A stretch of 64,000 nucleotides of DNA. Source: Tenodera sinensis. Taxonomy: Eukaryota > Arthropoda > Insecta > Mantodea > Mantidae. Below the pieces are notes generated by a model. The model saw only the letters and a list, made by a program, of their open reading frames with translations, ran no database searches and had not been told where the DNA came from. The stretch is taken from the NCBI GenBank assembly GCA_030765045.1, contig CM060967.1, positions 152,215,751-152,279,750 of the forward strand. The letters run 5' to 3'. The first letter of the stretch is position 1; each line of letters starts with the position of its first letter. Positions 26,745 through 37,974 of the stretch are shown here, one piece after another. A program made the position numbers and the translations under genes.

Positions 26745-28430
26745 TTTATTAGAAAACCAAAAGAATTTGAATCTGTATGACATAAGGTTTTGCAAATGAC
26801 CATGGGGAATATATTGAATCTCTACAGTGGTTTCTTCTGAAAACTCGCATGACTTGGGGAAGCCCACAGAAGAACTTGACAGGCATCATTGAGGATAACA
26901 AGGGTACAAAGGTGATTTCTTCAAAGCAGATATTCCGACTGATTTAATACGGGCAACTGTTTACAGCTCAATCACCACATACGCACTAAAAATATTTTCC
27001 ATTACGATATGGAACTCTTGGCTGGTAGAGTTTCTTTTCTGTCATCGACCTATTTGCCTTGGGTGGGACTTGTCGACGGAGTAGTCTTTTGTCTAATTTT
27101 ACTTAGATTAACCCATTCTCTTTATTTATCTTTTGTGTTCCGATTTTAATATGTTCCTTTGTTTTAAATGCGTTATTTGAATTTTCTGAACCGTTTTATA
27201 TAACACTAGGATTTATTAAATTCTCCTATGAATTTAATGAAAAAATTGCTATTTTAACTTTTGTTAAACGATATATGAGTCGGGCTTGAAGGTAATTATA
27301 TCAATACATCGTGTGCTTCACTGTGTAATAGTTCGAGATCTCTTCACGAGTGAAACTTTTGAAGAGAATTAACCAACATATGCCTAATTGTGTGGTGACA
27401 AATATTTCCGAGGGGGCCGTAGGGACAAAAGTTGAAGACGCGTGACAGTGTCAATTACAACTGCACGTTCTTCATTATCTTCGAAAGAATGCATGTAATT
27501 GAAATATCTTTCCTTCTTAAAGCGTTGAATTAAAACTCCATCAGTACCTTATTGTATTTACCTAGTTTAAAATATTTAATAGATCATGCTAATATTGTTA
27601 CCAGGTTTAAGACGCAGAACTGTATCGCAATGTCTTACCATAATTCCTCTAAGGGACTACTTGGCGCCCACTTATCTTGCTGTTATTTTTATTGCAGCAC
27701 CTCAAACGTAAATTTTATGTAGGCCATATAGTAATGGAAAATGTAAGTCGATGATTTCGTATTGCTCAGCACAATATAACATATAGATTTGTTTTACCTC
27801 CTGCGTCGATGTTAGTTTGCTGTCTGATAGTCTGGCGTTGGACGTGCTTGGCCAAGGAAGTCGTGAGATATACTTGTTTACCAGATCTTGCGAGCGCTGT
27901 GCCTTTATTTCATCTTCTTTTGGCTTTCTTATGGGCGCGTGAACTATTGAATTATTAACCCTTTGGCTGTATTCTGACCACTTGGTTCTTCCGCATGCAC
28001 CTCGAGCGTTTTGTTGAAGCTCTCCTCTTTCATCTGCTCATGATGTTAGCTGAAGGTTTTAATGGTGTATATATTTATTTCCTGTAGCGTTAGTTTTTAT
28101 TATATATTGCTAGTTATATGTAACGTTAAAAACATATATGCAGATTAATTTTCCAGGAATTTCTCTAACCTTATTTAACATGTTTATCACTATTTGTTCC
28201 ATAATTTCACAATACTGAAGGAATTAGTATCCTCAAACATTTATTATAATTCATGAGGATCAAGGTTTTTAAATTATAATTTCGCAAGTTTTTATTTTAG
28301 TGTTTCTGGAAAATACATCCCTCGATATGTATTTTTCAGCTTCATTCCTAATGATCTGAATATTTTTATCCCCTCCTTTTAAGAGAATAGTATGTAAGCT
28401 GTGGTAGGTAGGTAGAAAGAAGAGAGGTTC
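26745..28430. other. No recognisable gene
   Basis: AT-rich to neutral sequence. Around 27,790-28,030 the base composition is more even, but no frame is persuasive. Confidence 0.5.
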
Positions 28431-28435
28431 AATAT

Positions 28436-29052
28436 TGTGACATTGGGTTCGGCGTACAACAATGGACGTACGGGGCCAGGCTACTTCACATCACGTGCGG
28501 TGTCAGCGACCGGGCAAATACGTCCAGGGCCGGGCTATTTCGCATCACGTGACGTACCGGCGAGCAGGCAAGACGTTCAAGGTCAATCTGCTTTGCATGC
28601 GTGCTGTACGTGAAGTAACAATGAGGCGACAGAAACAATAGGGGTCCAGAACGTTTTCGAGACTTCTAGCCGAGTCATTCCGGTGCGCGCGCGCCATTCC
28701 CGAGACAGCAGTTAGTCAGGTAGTCAGATAGTTAAGTCAGTTAGTTTAATTTTAGAGTTAGAGCTACGGTCATAAGTCAACTAATGTGAGTCAGCTGTGC
28801 GTGTGCGTGTCGTGTGTGAGTCGTAAGAAGATTGACCGGAGTCGAGGAGGTCGTAGTTAGTATACGAGACAATGAAAGTGAAGAAAGACACTGCAAAGGC
28901 TGAGTAAGATTACGAGAAGTAAACGTTGTGAGTTATAATTGTACAAGACTGTAAACTGTGTCATCGACGAGAAGAAAATTCAGTATTTGTGGTAAAATTT
29001 TGAGACAAAGTGATGGTAAAGTAACTGGACTGTATTTTGCCGATTTGTTACG
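28436..29052 (+). mobile_element. Solo LTR with ATAT target-site duplication
   Basis: Starts TGTGAC and ends GTTACG, flanked on both sides by ATAT (28,432-28,435 and 29,053-29,056), the 4-bp duplication expected of a Ty3/Gypsy-type integration. The 3' end (GAAAATTCAGTATTTGTGG, AAAATTTTGAGACAAAGTGA, GGTAAAGTAACTGGACTGTA, TTTTGCCGATTTGTTAC) aligns with the ends of the LTRs at 43,159 and 57,472. The 5' third holds three imperfect ~57-bp units, each with ACGT-core motifs, two being CATCACGTG E-boxes. A CpG-rich core (GGTGCGCGCGCGCC) precedes repeated TTAGTCAG/TCAGTTAG, which fits an initiator. There is no clear TATA. Having one LTR and no internal region, it is read as a solo LTR from recombination. 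Confidence 0.7.
28457..28620 (+). promoter_or_regulatory. Tandem E-box/CRE-like units in the LTR
   Basis: Three degenerate units begin at GGACGTACGGGGCCAGGCTA, ATACGTCCAGGGCCGGGCTA and AGACGTTCAAGGTCAATCTG. Two carry TTC.CATCACGTG; the third has TTTGCATGCGTG. They look like repeated enhancer sites upstream of the presumed start region. Function is inferred from motif and place only. Confidence 0.45.
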
Positions 29053-29130
29053 ATATAAATGAAGTAAATGGGCACCGTATTTCAGTATATGCGAGACTGA
29101 AATACAAACCATACTATACAGAACATCATA

Positions 29131-29162
29131 GGATGGAGGGGGAGGGGGCGGGGGGGGGGGGG
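29131..29162 (+). repeat. G-rich tract, potential G-quadruplex
   Basis: Runs of 5, 5 and 12 or more G separated by one or two bases on the plus strand. A four-run quadruplex can be drawn using the long run twice. Confidence 0.7.
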
Positions 29163-29169
29163 AGAAGGA

Positions 29170-30171
29170 AGGTAGACGGCGTGACGCTGAAAGAAATGGA
29201 CGCAATACGGTACAAAATTACAGAACATATTTGTTATATTCCTCGAAGGCTGTTTATTTATTTATTCTGAAAAATTTTCCTTGAAAAATGTATTATTTGA
29301 AAAATTCAGCCTTATATTTACATAAAACTTCAACAGTACTGAAAACCTTTAGTTAATCAAGTCATGTTCAACTCAAAATAAGGAATATGTAAACAACAGT
29401 TTGATACTTTGATCGCACTTCCAGTATTTTGCACTAAAATGATTAAAAGATCACCAGCAATCTAACTGATAAAGTTCTAATTAATCGATTAAAAACTTTT
29501 ATTTGACTTTTATTAATTAAATATATTATAGGTGAGTGTTTCTGTATGTAGGTTTTACATTTAAGTTGCTATCTTTGATATTTTGAACTCGGAAAGGACA
29601 CACTAAACATTTACCCACAATTTATGACCTCGAGGATATGCATAAGGCTGACGGAATACCAATCACATAAAAAGGAACATACATTGGTCACCGAAAACCG
29701 TGCAGACTGGAAATGACGGATGAGTAACAAAAAAGAAATGTATGCTGTAACTCTCTCTGATACGAAATATTGTTTTCTCTGGTGGTCTTTAAATTGTCGT
29801 TAGCAGTATGTGGCGCCGCCTGTTGGCAGCAATGAGTCCGGTCCGAACTGACCCGGAGAAATGATTTATGGGGATTTGGTGGAAACCGAGCTAGGCGGGA
29901 AGTGGAAGGCAATAAAACATTCTCTCTACTTACTTAAAAAACACATCGTATTCTCATACCAGCAAGCCTGTCCGTTGTAATTTTGTATTTAAAATACGAA
30001 TGGAAAGTAGCTGGAATGGGAAGGTGAGAAAGTAATACTCAAAAATGTGAGTGTGTGTTTACGCGTCCGCGAAAGGAAGAGAAGTGACAAAGAAGTAGGC
30101 TGAAGTCTTCCGTATCGCTGCAAGGATTTCTTCTAACCTAACTTTCGCATCACTGTAAATGCTTTTGGTAT
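29170..30171. other. No recognisable gene
   Basis: AT-rich sequence with a slightly GC-richer patch at 29,800-29,910. Nothing supported. Confidence 0.5.
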
Positions 30172-30182
30172 CTGGTATACTA

Positions 30183-30657
30183 AAGGGTAAAGGGTCCAGG
30201 ACGGAGGGGGACACCTCGCTCGCGTCGACCTACACAGGTCTATTGTGTCTACCAACCCCCAGGAGGCACGGATGAATGAGAGAACCGAAGGGTTGCTATC
30301 AGACTCGCAGACAGGCCCACCAAAGACGCATGGAAGTCCCTATCCAGTGCTGAGATGTCTTCATCCCGGTGCTAGGCCCCGTCAAGCAGCCAGCATCACA
30401 CCGCGGGTCCGGGTCGGTATCGCACGAAGCATCCCCCCCTCTCCCCCTCGACGGAGGACAAGGGCCACCAGACACCACCCAGCGCCGAGAACAGCAGTTA
30501 CCATGCGCAATCATCCACGCCATCTGACCGACACTGCCTGGAACTGAACCACCTGAAATATGATAAGGAAATGGAATGAAGGGAAATGATCGAAAGGAAA
30601 CCGTGGTATGAAATAATGCAGCCCAGCATTCGCCTAAGTGACATGAGGAAACCACAA
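30183..30657 (-). mobile_element. Long SINE, 5'-truncated, with target-site duplication
   Basis: Reads on the minus strand from GTTGTGGTTTCCTCATG to the tail TGGACCCTTTACCCTTTA. It matches the 50,075 copy throughout (GGCGAATGCTGGG, ATTTCATACCACGGTTTC, GATTGCGCATGGTAACTGCT, GGCCCTTGTCCTCCGTCG, GGACTTCCATGCGTC, GTGTAGGTCGACG). It is flanked by CTGGTATACTA (30,172-30,182) and CTGGTATATTA (30,658-30,668), an 11-bp duplication with one mismatch. The tRNA-like head is missing, so insertion was 5'-truncated, as expected for LINE-driven target-primed reverse transcription. The 118-codon and 100-codon frames over it are incidental. Confidence 0.85.
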
Positions 30658-30669
30658 CTGGTATATTAA

Positions 30670-31165
30670 GTTACTGGTTAAAATGAATCAAGATACAGGT
30701 TTCAAGTTAAGTCACCATTTCTAAATATTTTACACGCGGGCCTAAGGATTTCGTTACAGGGAATCGCCTTCATCAATACTTTGGTTTAGGAAGGAGGTAA
30801 CAATTCACACTATTTCATGTAAATCTCGCATGTTTTTACGAAGTCTAGAATGGGGATTGACAGAATAAAAAGCATGACAATGACAGCAGAGATAAACACA
30901 TTTTATTATGCTTCTTGTGGGTGTCCTAGTTTTGGAACCCACTCGGTGGTATCAGTTCTTATTTCTCTTCCCACAGCAGTAAAATAGTTTCTCCTTGGAT
31001 TTAGGATGAACCGAAGTGCATCTGTCTAACTCAGTTCACTTCACTTCAGTTTTTCTCGTATTCGTCAATCTTGTGATGAAGCCAACCTCCTGCTAAGTGA
31101 ACGGCGGGTGTATCCTTCAGCGCTGTATCCTAGTCGGACGCATGATTGGAGTGGAAGTCAGAGAG
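30670..31165. other. No recognisable gene
   Basis: Nothing beyond short frames. Confidence 0.5.
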
Positions 31166-31169
31166 GTGC

Positions 31170-31520
31170 TTCCGATGCATACTGAGCGAAATGACTCCAC
31201 AGTAGCCTTGAGGCTCGCATTCGGGTTCGATTCCCGAGACAGGCCACACTGACCATAGCTTTTTTGTCCTTCCTCTGGGCCAATAGACGAATTCTGGGGT
31301 AGTTCCTCTTTTACCATGACATTCCTGTTCATAATTTCCTATACATACGATTATCATATTGCAATGTTTCTTCCTGGTGTCAGTTGGACTGCTGAAGAAC
31401 CTGTCCTCTTTGAGAGCCTTCCCTTACGGGTCTGCTGGACAATCGGGAATAACGTCCGATGCATTCAATCTGAAATCGTTAGGGATCGTGTCCATACTTG
31501 CGGCCTAAATAAAAATAATA
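31170..31520 (+). mobile_element. tRNA-derived SINE, GAATCGTTAGGGA-tail family, second copy
   Basis: A strong box B GGTTCGATTCC sits at 31,224-31,234. The body has GCCAATAGACGAATTCTGGG and the 3' block GAAATCGTTAGGGATCG...ATACTTGCGGCCTAAAT, matching the copy at 22,485. It ends in an A-rich AATAATAAT tail that abuts repeat R copy B. Confidence 0.7.
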
Positions 31521-31528
31521 ATAAAAAA

Positions 31529-32218
31529 AAAACATTTTTAGAAAAAGATCTGTGTGTTTGTGTATCCGGCAATTTGTGTGTCTGTAAGTCTGTCAACAGC
31601 ATAACTTAAATAAATAAATAAAAAAATAAAATAAAAAACATAAATAAAAACGAAGTTGGTATTTAAATTTAATGTCTTTCAAGAATGCGACACGAAGATT
31701 TTGAATAAAATTCCCCCACCCTAAACTACCCTTTACGTGGAAAATTTTTAGAACATTTTGCTTTTCTTAAAAATGGCTCTAACGTTGATTAAAATGCCAT
31801 ATGGTTGAAATATTTTTATGGCAAATGGAACATATATCTTGAATTTTCTGGCTATAGCCCACGTACTTTTCCATACCAGGTAAACCGCAAGAGATACACC
31901 AAATCTTATTGAATTAAATATTAAATCTTATTAAATCTACAAAAATGTAGATCTTGCAATAAGGCTTAACACGCCTTGCTCTGTTGTATAGTTAAGCGCA
32001 CTGTGAAATGTCATAGTTAAGCCAGTGATGTAAATATCATCTGCACCCACATAATTTATTTTCATAAGGGGAAAAACAATAGCAACAGTCCGCTATCAGC
32101 CGCCATTAAATTTTGCGACAGAGATAGAACATACCATTTATGTTTAAATAATTTTTTGTGGAGTGAACCATTTTGAAGATATTGCTTTTTATTTGTGTGA
32201 GTTTTGGAGAATTTAAGA
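31529..32218 (+). repeat. Dispersed repeat R, copy B (interrupted)
   Basis: Begins AACATTTTTAGAAAAAGATC, the internal start seen in other copies. It runs through TTTAATGTCTTTCAAGAATG, GATTTTGAATAAAATTCCCC, TTGAATTTTCTGGCTATAGC and GTAGATCTTGC. It is then broken by an unrelated ~177-bp insert and resumes at ATTTATGTTTAAATAATTTT. It ends abruptly at GAGAATTTAAG, where copy C begins. Confidence 0.85.
31959..32135. mobile_element. Unclassified ~177-bp insert inside repeat R copy B
   Basis: Comparison with copies D, E and G shows this segment (from AATAAGGCTTAACACGCCTT to GAGATAGAACATACC) is foreign to the repeat. It has no coding potential, no clear inverted ends and no obvious duplication, so its type is open. 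Confidence 0.5.
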
Positions 32219-33078
32219 ACCGAAGTTGGTATTTAAGTTTAATGTATTTCAAAGATGCAACACGAATATTTTGAAGAAAATAGCCCAGCCCCGCCCAGCC
32301 CTAAACTACTCTTTACATGGAAAATGTTTAAAAAATTATGATTTTCTTGAAAATGGCTAACGATTTTGATTAAGATATTCTTATGACAAATGAAATGTAT
32401 ATTTTAAATTTTCTGACTACAGTCTATGTAGTCCTGTTTATTCTGGATGACTTGTGAATAACTCGTAAACTGTAGGAGATAGACAAAATCTTACTCTACA
32501 AAAATGTGGATCTCGCTAAAACAGAATTTATGTCTAAATACATTTTTTGTATAGTGAACCATTTCGGAGATATTCCTTGTTATTTGTGGCAGTTTCGGAA
32601 AACTTAAAACTTTCGTGAAATGGAACATAGTTGTTCATTTTTTATATGGTCTTTAAACTTTAAAAGATTTGACTATCGCCCAAAGCCTCCTGAATTCTAA
32701 TATTCCCCTTGCACCTACAAGAAAATAAGCAATAAGATAATTTGTATAAATGTTTATCTCAACTAACACGAAGAAGATATAGGAATAAGAGTTTGTGAGA
32801 ATGGTTAGTACAAGAGTAGAGAAAGTCACGTGAGTGCAGCATATGAGACTTTTTAAAATGTGAACCGTGCAAAGAGAACGGAATTTGAAAGCTTTAAAGT
32901 ATTTAATATCGCTCAAAGCCTAGTGTATTCCCGTATTCCCCTTGTATCTACAAGAAGATGAGAAATACACAATTTCTGCGAATGTTAATCTGTATTAACA
33001 TGAAGATATAGGAATTTGGGAGTTGGCAGAAATGGGTAGCACAGGAATAGAGAAAGTCATGTGAGTGCAACACATCAG
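32219..33078 (+). repeat. Dispersed repeat R, copy C with duplicated 3' end
   Basis: Directly abuts copy B in the same orientation. Its last ~220 bp occur twice in tandem: 32,640-32,855 ends GTGAGTGCAGCATATGAGAC and 32,860-33,078 ends GTGAGTGCAACACATCAGAT. Both halves contain TTTGAAAGCTTTAAA..ATTT-type, ATATTCCCCTTG, CTACAAGAA, and ACA(C/T)GAAGAAGATA or its variant. Confidence 0.85.
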
Positions 33079-33079
33079 A

Positions 33080-34611
33080 TTTTTTCGTTGTGAATAGTTG
33101 CCTATAATCTTAATTTAGCGTTACAGTTAATTTTCATCGTGAATGGCCGTAACTCCAAAACATTTCATTTTTATAACTAAGCACGGGGACTAATAGCATT
33201 TTGTTGTGATGTAAGAAGATGAATAATCGTCTTGTTTTTTCAGCATTCCGACATACCAACATCACACCACTACGATTTAGTTATATGTTCCGTGAGTTTA
33301 GCCAGACGTTTATAAAACGGCACCAGCGGTTAAACTTTTGGTTGGTTTAACTAATCTTCCATTCAAATAACGTTTGTAATAACGGGCTTAAGACAATATT
33401 GTATCAAATAGACCAAATCTGGCCTCAGAATTTAAAATGGCATGGCATGATCTAATGGAAGAACAAAATTATTGTACAGAAGATGGCGTAAAATCTCATA
33501 TCGCGATCGTGTGTTGTTCGAAAGCTGAAAATGCATGGAGAAGAAAATGCAGAATTCTTCCTTTGTGAACGCAACGTGGTGTAACGTTTGGAGTTTGCAA
33601 ACTCTTTATTAGGGAGTGTTATGTGAATGCTTCCCCTTAAATAAATGGGTGCAATATCTTGCGCTCATGCTACACCTGTGCTTACCTTTTATTGCGAATA
33701 GGTCTCTCTGCTCTAAATTAAAGATTAAAGTAGATGCTTTCCGTGTGTGTTATTAAGGTCTCATGTAGCAAGATGACTTCTATAAAACAGCTATACGTCT
33801 GATATAATGAAAATACATCGTAATGAGATATTCTCTGCCGGTTTACTTCGTTCAATAAACCGATGTAAGGTTATTTCGGAAATTACAGAGGTATTTCTTA
33901 GTGACGAATGACCTTGCAAGGATCTGTCTAACGAGAAAGATAGGCTACGGTGCGAACTGCAGTGAGATAATTATCCTAGTGCAGTAATGGCCCAATGAAA
34001 TAAAATCACAATCGCCTAATACATCCATATTCTAAACAAACAAAAAATTTGTTCGATGAATTCATAGCAAAGCTACAGTTTTATCATGCTGGTATACAAT
34101 GTTAGCCACGTATAAGACTATGTAACTCCGATTCGCGCCGAAGCCTGTCTTTTTCGTTAGCCACGGATCTTTGCGAGTGATGTCGCGGGTAACGTTTGTT
34201 TTCTTCCTTGAAATAACATTATATGGATGTAGAGGTTAAGAATATCAAGGGTGAATATAAACTTCGAATTTATGGCCACTAAGCTGCAATTATCCACCTG
34301 AGCCATTTTTGTGATTCAATTGCGACGATAATTATTCTCAACAAATTGTAAGGACATTAGAACATTATAGAAGACTTCTGACAAAATAAAGAAAACCATA
34401 CCTCATCGTAATTATGTAATTACTTCTTTTGTATGACATTCTTGATATGTAGATTTTTAAAGGCATAGATTACAATACACCGAAATTTTAGTGCAGCATC
34501 CGACTGCAAGTTTGTCGATTGAATTCTGTAACTTCTGTATCAACCTATATATCAGAGCTTGTCTAAGGCGAATCTTTCGACATTTAACTATTATAAAGCA
34601 ATGAGGAAACT
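33080..34611. other. No recognisable gene
   Basis: AT-rich to neutral unique sequence. Nothing supported. Confidence 0.5.
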
Positions 34612-36102
34612 TACATTTTTACTTTTTCTACCGATAAGTAGAAGGAAGTATTATATTCTACCCAAAATTCTATGTCGAGCTTTCACCGGAAATATGTGTT
34701 TTGAGACTCCCGGAATCCCAAAAAAGCATTTTTAGAAAAAGGTCCGCGTGTCTGTCATTCTGGAGAACATAACTCAAAAACGAAAAGTCGGTTAAAAACT
34801 AAAGCTGATATTTAAGTTTAATGTTTTTCAAGGATGCAATACGAAGATTTTAAAGAAAATAGCCCTACTCTAAACTTCCCTTTACGTGGAAAATTTTCAT
34901 TTTCTTGAAAATGGTTCTTAAGATTTTGATTAAAATGTCATGTGTAAGACATTTGTATAACAAATGAAATGTATATTTTGACTTTTCTGGTTATAGCCTA
35001 TGTAGTCCTGTTTAGTCTGGATGACTTTTGAATAAGTCGTAAACCGTAAGAGATGACAAATTCTTAATATACAAAAATATTGTTAGCTAATGCTGGATGT
35101 CTGACAATGAAGTCATTAATCCTCTTGCTCTCCATTAAGTTTCATTGATGGATGGGGCACTTGTTTTGGTTCTCGAGAAGTAGTCCCCACCCGGAAATCC
35201 GAATAGGGGAATATTTTAACTCCGTAACATTTTACCCCTCGAGTCATATTTCATAAATATTGAAGAGAGCAATAGCAGTAATAGTAACCGCTTTTTAGAG
35301 AGCACCATATTTTTATGCTTTGGCAGTCACATCGCTCTCTCACAACCCCCAGAATGTCTGGAGGACCACACCTGTCGTTGGTTTACGGGTCTCACCGACC
35401 TGACCGGGAGAATTATCAAAATAAATTCACCGGCCATATCCTCTAATTACCAATCAAAGGAGGTATTACATGTCATGACAGGTCAGCATGTTAGGGGTTG
35501 AGACTTTATAGATAAATTAGAGAAATAGAAAAGCTGGAAAAATAAAGACTCCCTAGCCCTCTAGAACCCTAATAGTATCGGGGTCGGAAGAGAACATGAG
35601 ATGACCAAAGTAAGGTCAGACAGGAAAGCTACAGTGAGGAGCAAAACACCAGTAAGTGGAAGTAATGTTCTGCTCAGCTTGGGTACCTTGTGGTCGCCAT
35701 TCACATATCCCCTAGACGGAGACCCCTGAGGTAATACAAAATATGTAAATCTCACTAAAACACACAATTTATGTCTGAATACATTTTTTGTAGAGTGAAC
35801 CATTTTGGAGATATTCCTTGTTATTTGTGTCAGATTCGGAAAACTTGAAACTTTCGTAAAATGGAATATCGTTCATTTTTTTATATGTTAAGCGTGCAAA
35901 GAGAACGGGATCTCAAAGCTTTAAAATATTTGACTATCACTCACTATTATTCTAATATTCTCCTTTCGCTTAGAAGGAAATAAGCAATAAGATAATTTGT
36001 ACGTTAATGCTTATCTTAACTAACTCGAAGAAGACAGAGGTGTGAGAGTTTGTAAGAATGGTTAGTACAAGAGTAGAGAAAGTCATGTGAGTGCAACACA
36101 TC
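34612..36102 (+). repeat. Dispersed repeat R, copy D, fullest copy, split by an insertion
   Basis: Shows both ends of the family. The 5' end has ACTTTTTCTACCGATAAGTA, GGAAGTATTATATTCTACCC, TATGTCGAGCTTTCACCGGA and TTTTGAGACTCCCGGAATCC. The 3' end has GAATGGTTAGTACAAGAGTA, GAGAAAGTCATGTGAGTGC and AACACATCAG. The unsplit unit would be about 0.84 kb. It is interrupted at 35,081-35,733. No reading frame of note occurs, so it is a non-coding dispersed repeat whose mechanism of movement is not evident. Confidence 0.85.
35081..35733. mobile_element. 653-bp element inserted in repeat R copy D
   Basis: It splits the repeat exactly between ATACAAAAATAT (35,069-35,080) and ATACAAAATAT (35,734-35,744), which act as an imperfect 11-12 bp target duplication. 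The body is GC-richer than its host (CCACCCGGAAATCC, CTGGAGGACCACACC, CGGGTCTCACCGACCTGACC, GCTTGGGTACCTTGTGGTCGCC). It has no coding frame and no inverted termini. A long target duplication without inverted ends favours a LINE-mobilised retroposon. No box A/B was recognised. Confidence 0.6.
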
Positions 36103-36673
36103 AGCTTTATTCTATGTAGTGATTTGATGCACCATTTTCACTGTCTAGATTATAAAAAAGCATTTAAGATTGGTCTCTATATTCCATACAAATTTATTTA
36201 AGATAATGTTAAGGTCAGAAACCAGCTCGCCCGCACAATATTCTCTGCAACGTCACGGAATTGGGAAAAATAGAGTTCTTTGATTGTGGTTCCTCTGTTG
36301 TTGAACGGTTCACTTCCCGGGCATTCATGGGGACCGGAGGTGCAGCATACGAAACAAAGATGTGGTCTATGTGGGGCACAAAATACCGGCCACGAAACCA
36401 TTCAGTCGTTAGTGGCTATTCATCGTACTAACAACAGTTCCATTCATAACGTTTGTCCTTCCAACTCTCTATGACGGCGAAATTAGTCCATGTACAAACT
36501 ACCGCCGCTTGCACATGAACAAACGCAGCATATAGAAGGTTCTAATGTTCTGTATTCACATAACTCTCTAATCTTCTACAAACTACTCTTCCAAAACACA
36601 CACTTCCACACATTTCTTTTTAACACAGATAAGCCTCCATTACTCCTTGAGTAATATCTTTGTACGAATAAGA
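36103..36673. other. Spacer between two inverted copies of repeat R
   Basis: Contains a GC-richer core (36,200-36,480) open on both strands; one plus frame includes KQRCGLCGAQNTGHETIQ with a CxxC pair. No family is assigned. Confidence 0.4.
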
Positions 36674-37510
36674 AAAATCTAATGTGCTGCACTTACATGA
36701 TTTTTTCTACTTCTGTGCCAACTATTCTTACAAACTGTTATTCCTTTATCTTCTTCATGTTAGTCGAGATAAATATTTCCAGAAATCATCTTATTGCTCA
36801 TTTTATTGCACTTACAAGAGGTGTATGGGAATACAACAGACTTTAAGCGATAATCAAATCTTTTAAAGCATTGAAATTCCATTCTCTTTGCATGCTTAAC
36901 ATTAAAAAATGAACAACGATCCTCCATTTGTGGAAAGTATAAATATTGCAAAACTAACACAAATAACAAGGAATATCTCTGAAATGGTTTACTCTGCAAA
37001 AAATGTATTTGGACATAAATTGTGTGTTTTAGCAAGATCTACATTTTTGTGTACTAAAATTTGGTCTATCTCTTACGGTTTGTCAGTTATGCAAAAGTCA
37101 TCCAGAGAAAACAGGGCTGCATAGACTATAGCCAGAAAATTCAAAATATACATTTCATTCGCTATAAAAATATCTCAGACATATATCATTTTAATAAATA
37201 TTGTTAGCCATTTTCGAGAAAATCAAAATTTTTAAAAAATTTTCCATGGAAAGGGTAGTTTACGGTGGAGGAATTTCCTCAAAATCCTCGTGTCTCATCC
37301 TTGAAGCATATTAAACTTCGGCTTTTAACCGAATTTTCGTTTTTGAGTTATGCTGTTCAGACACACACAAACGTACAAGGAGCTTGTTCTAAAAATGCTG
37401 CTTTTTAATTCAGGGGGCCTCAAAACATATTTCAAATCTCCATATCGAATTTTTGGGTGGAATACAATACTTCCACTACTTACTATACGTAGTAGAGGAA
37501 GTAAAAATGC
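36674..37510 (-). repeat. Dispersed repeat R, copy E, complete and inverted
   Basis: Minus-strand order of the family blocks is intact from TTTTTACTTCCTCTACTACG (near 37,508) to GTAAGTGCAGCACATTAGA (36,678). It forms a tail-to-tail inverted pair with copy D. The 5' end can fold as CTTCCTCTACTACG / AGTAAGTAGTGGAAG. Confidence 0.85.
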
Positions 37511-37514
37511 AGTG

Positions 37515-37700
37515 ATTACCTGTGTGGTCTGGTGGTTAGCGTGCTAAATTTCAAATCCAGGTCCCGAGTTCGATTCCTAGTTAGAAGGTAGGGATCTTTC
37601 TTTAGCCAGGAAATGTGAATGTGTAAACGTGAATTTAATGTGCATACCCACTATTTTATACACTGAGTCGGTAAACTATCATATATGTTTCGTACACATT
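37515..37700 (+). mobile_element. tRNA-derived SINE (GGTGGTTAGCGTGCTAA type)
   Basis: Box A TCTGGTGGTTAGCGTGC is followed 37 nt later by box B GAGTTCGATTCC (37,566-37,577). The body shares TTTAGCCAGGAA...TGTGAATTTAATG with the copy at 51,595-51,830. Confidence 0.75.
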
Positions 37701-37974
37701 ATCCCTAAGTCATCCTTTTGTTTAGTTAGTGGTGTCAACTGTATCCATAAATCACTGAAAACCAATTTACTACACATTAAAATAAAGTAACAATCAAAAT
37801 TCCACTTTATTTCAATTTGACAACAGTGTCTTTAACAGTTCTTATAATAATTAATGTACTTTTCCAGAAGAAACGTTATTTGTTATTGTTTAAAATAAAG
37901 TGGATTTATTTCAGATTATAAGCTGATTTTACGTTATAACAACAAAAGAAGTCCGAAATACATATAATTCTTGG

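Noticed and set aside
30245..30655. Pro/Arg-rich proteins of 100 and 118 residues on opposite strands
   Set aside because: They lie inside a long SINE and owe their openness to its high GC content.
36280..36474. PiggyBac-type cysteine-rich tail (RCGLCG...)
   Set aside because: Only one CxxC pair; the rest of the expected cysteine pattern is missing.
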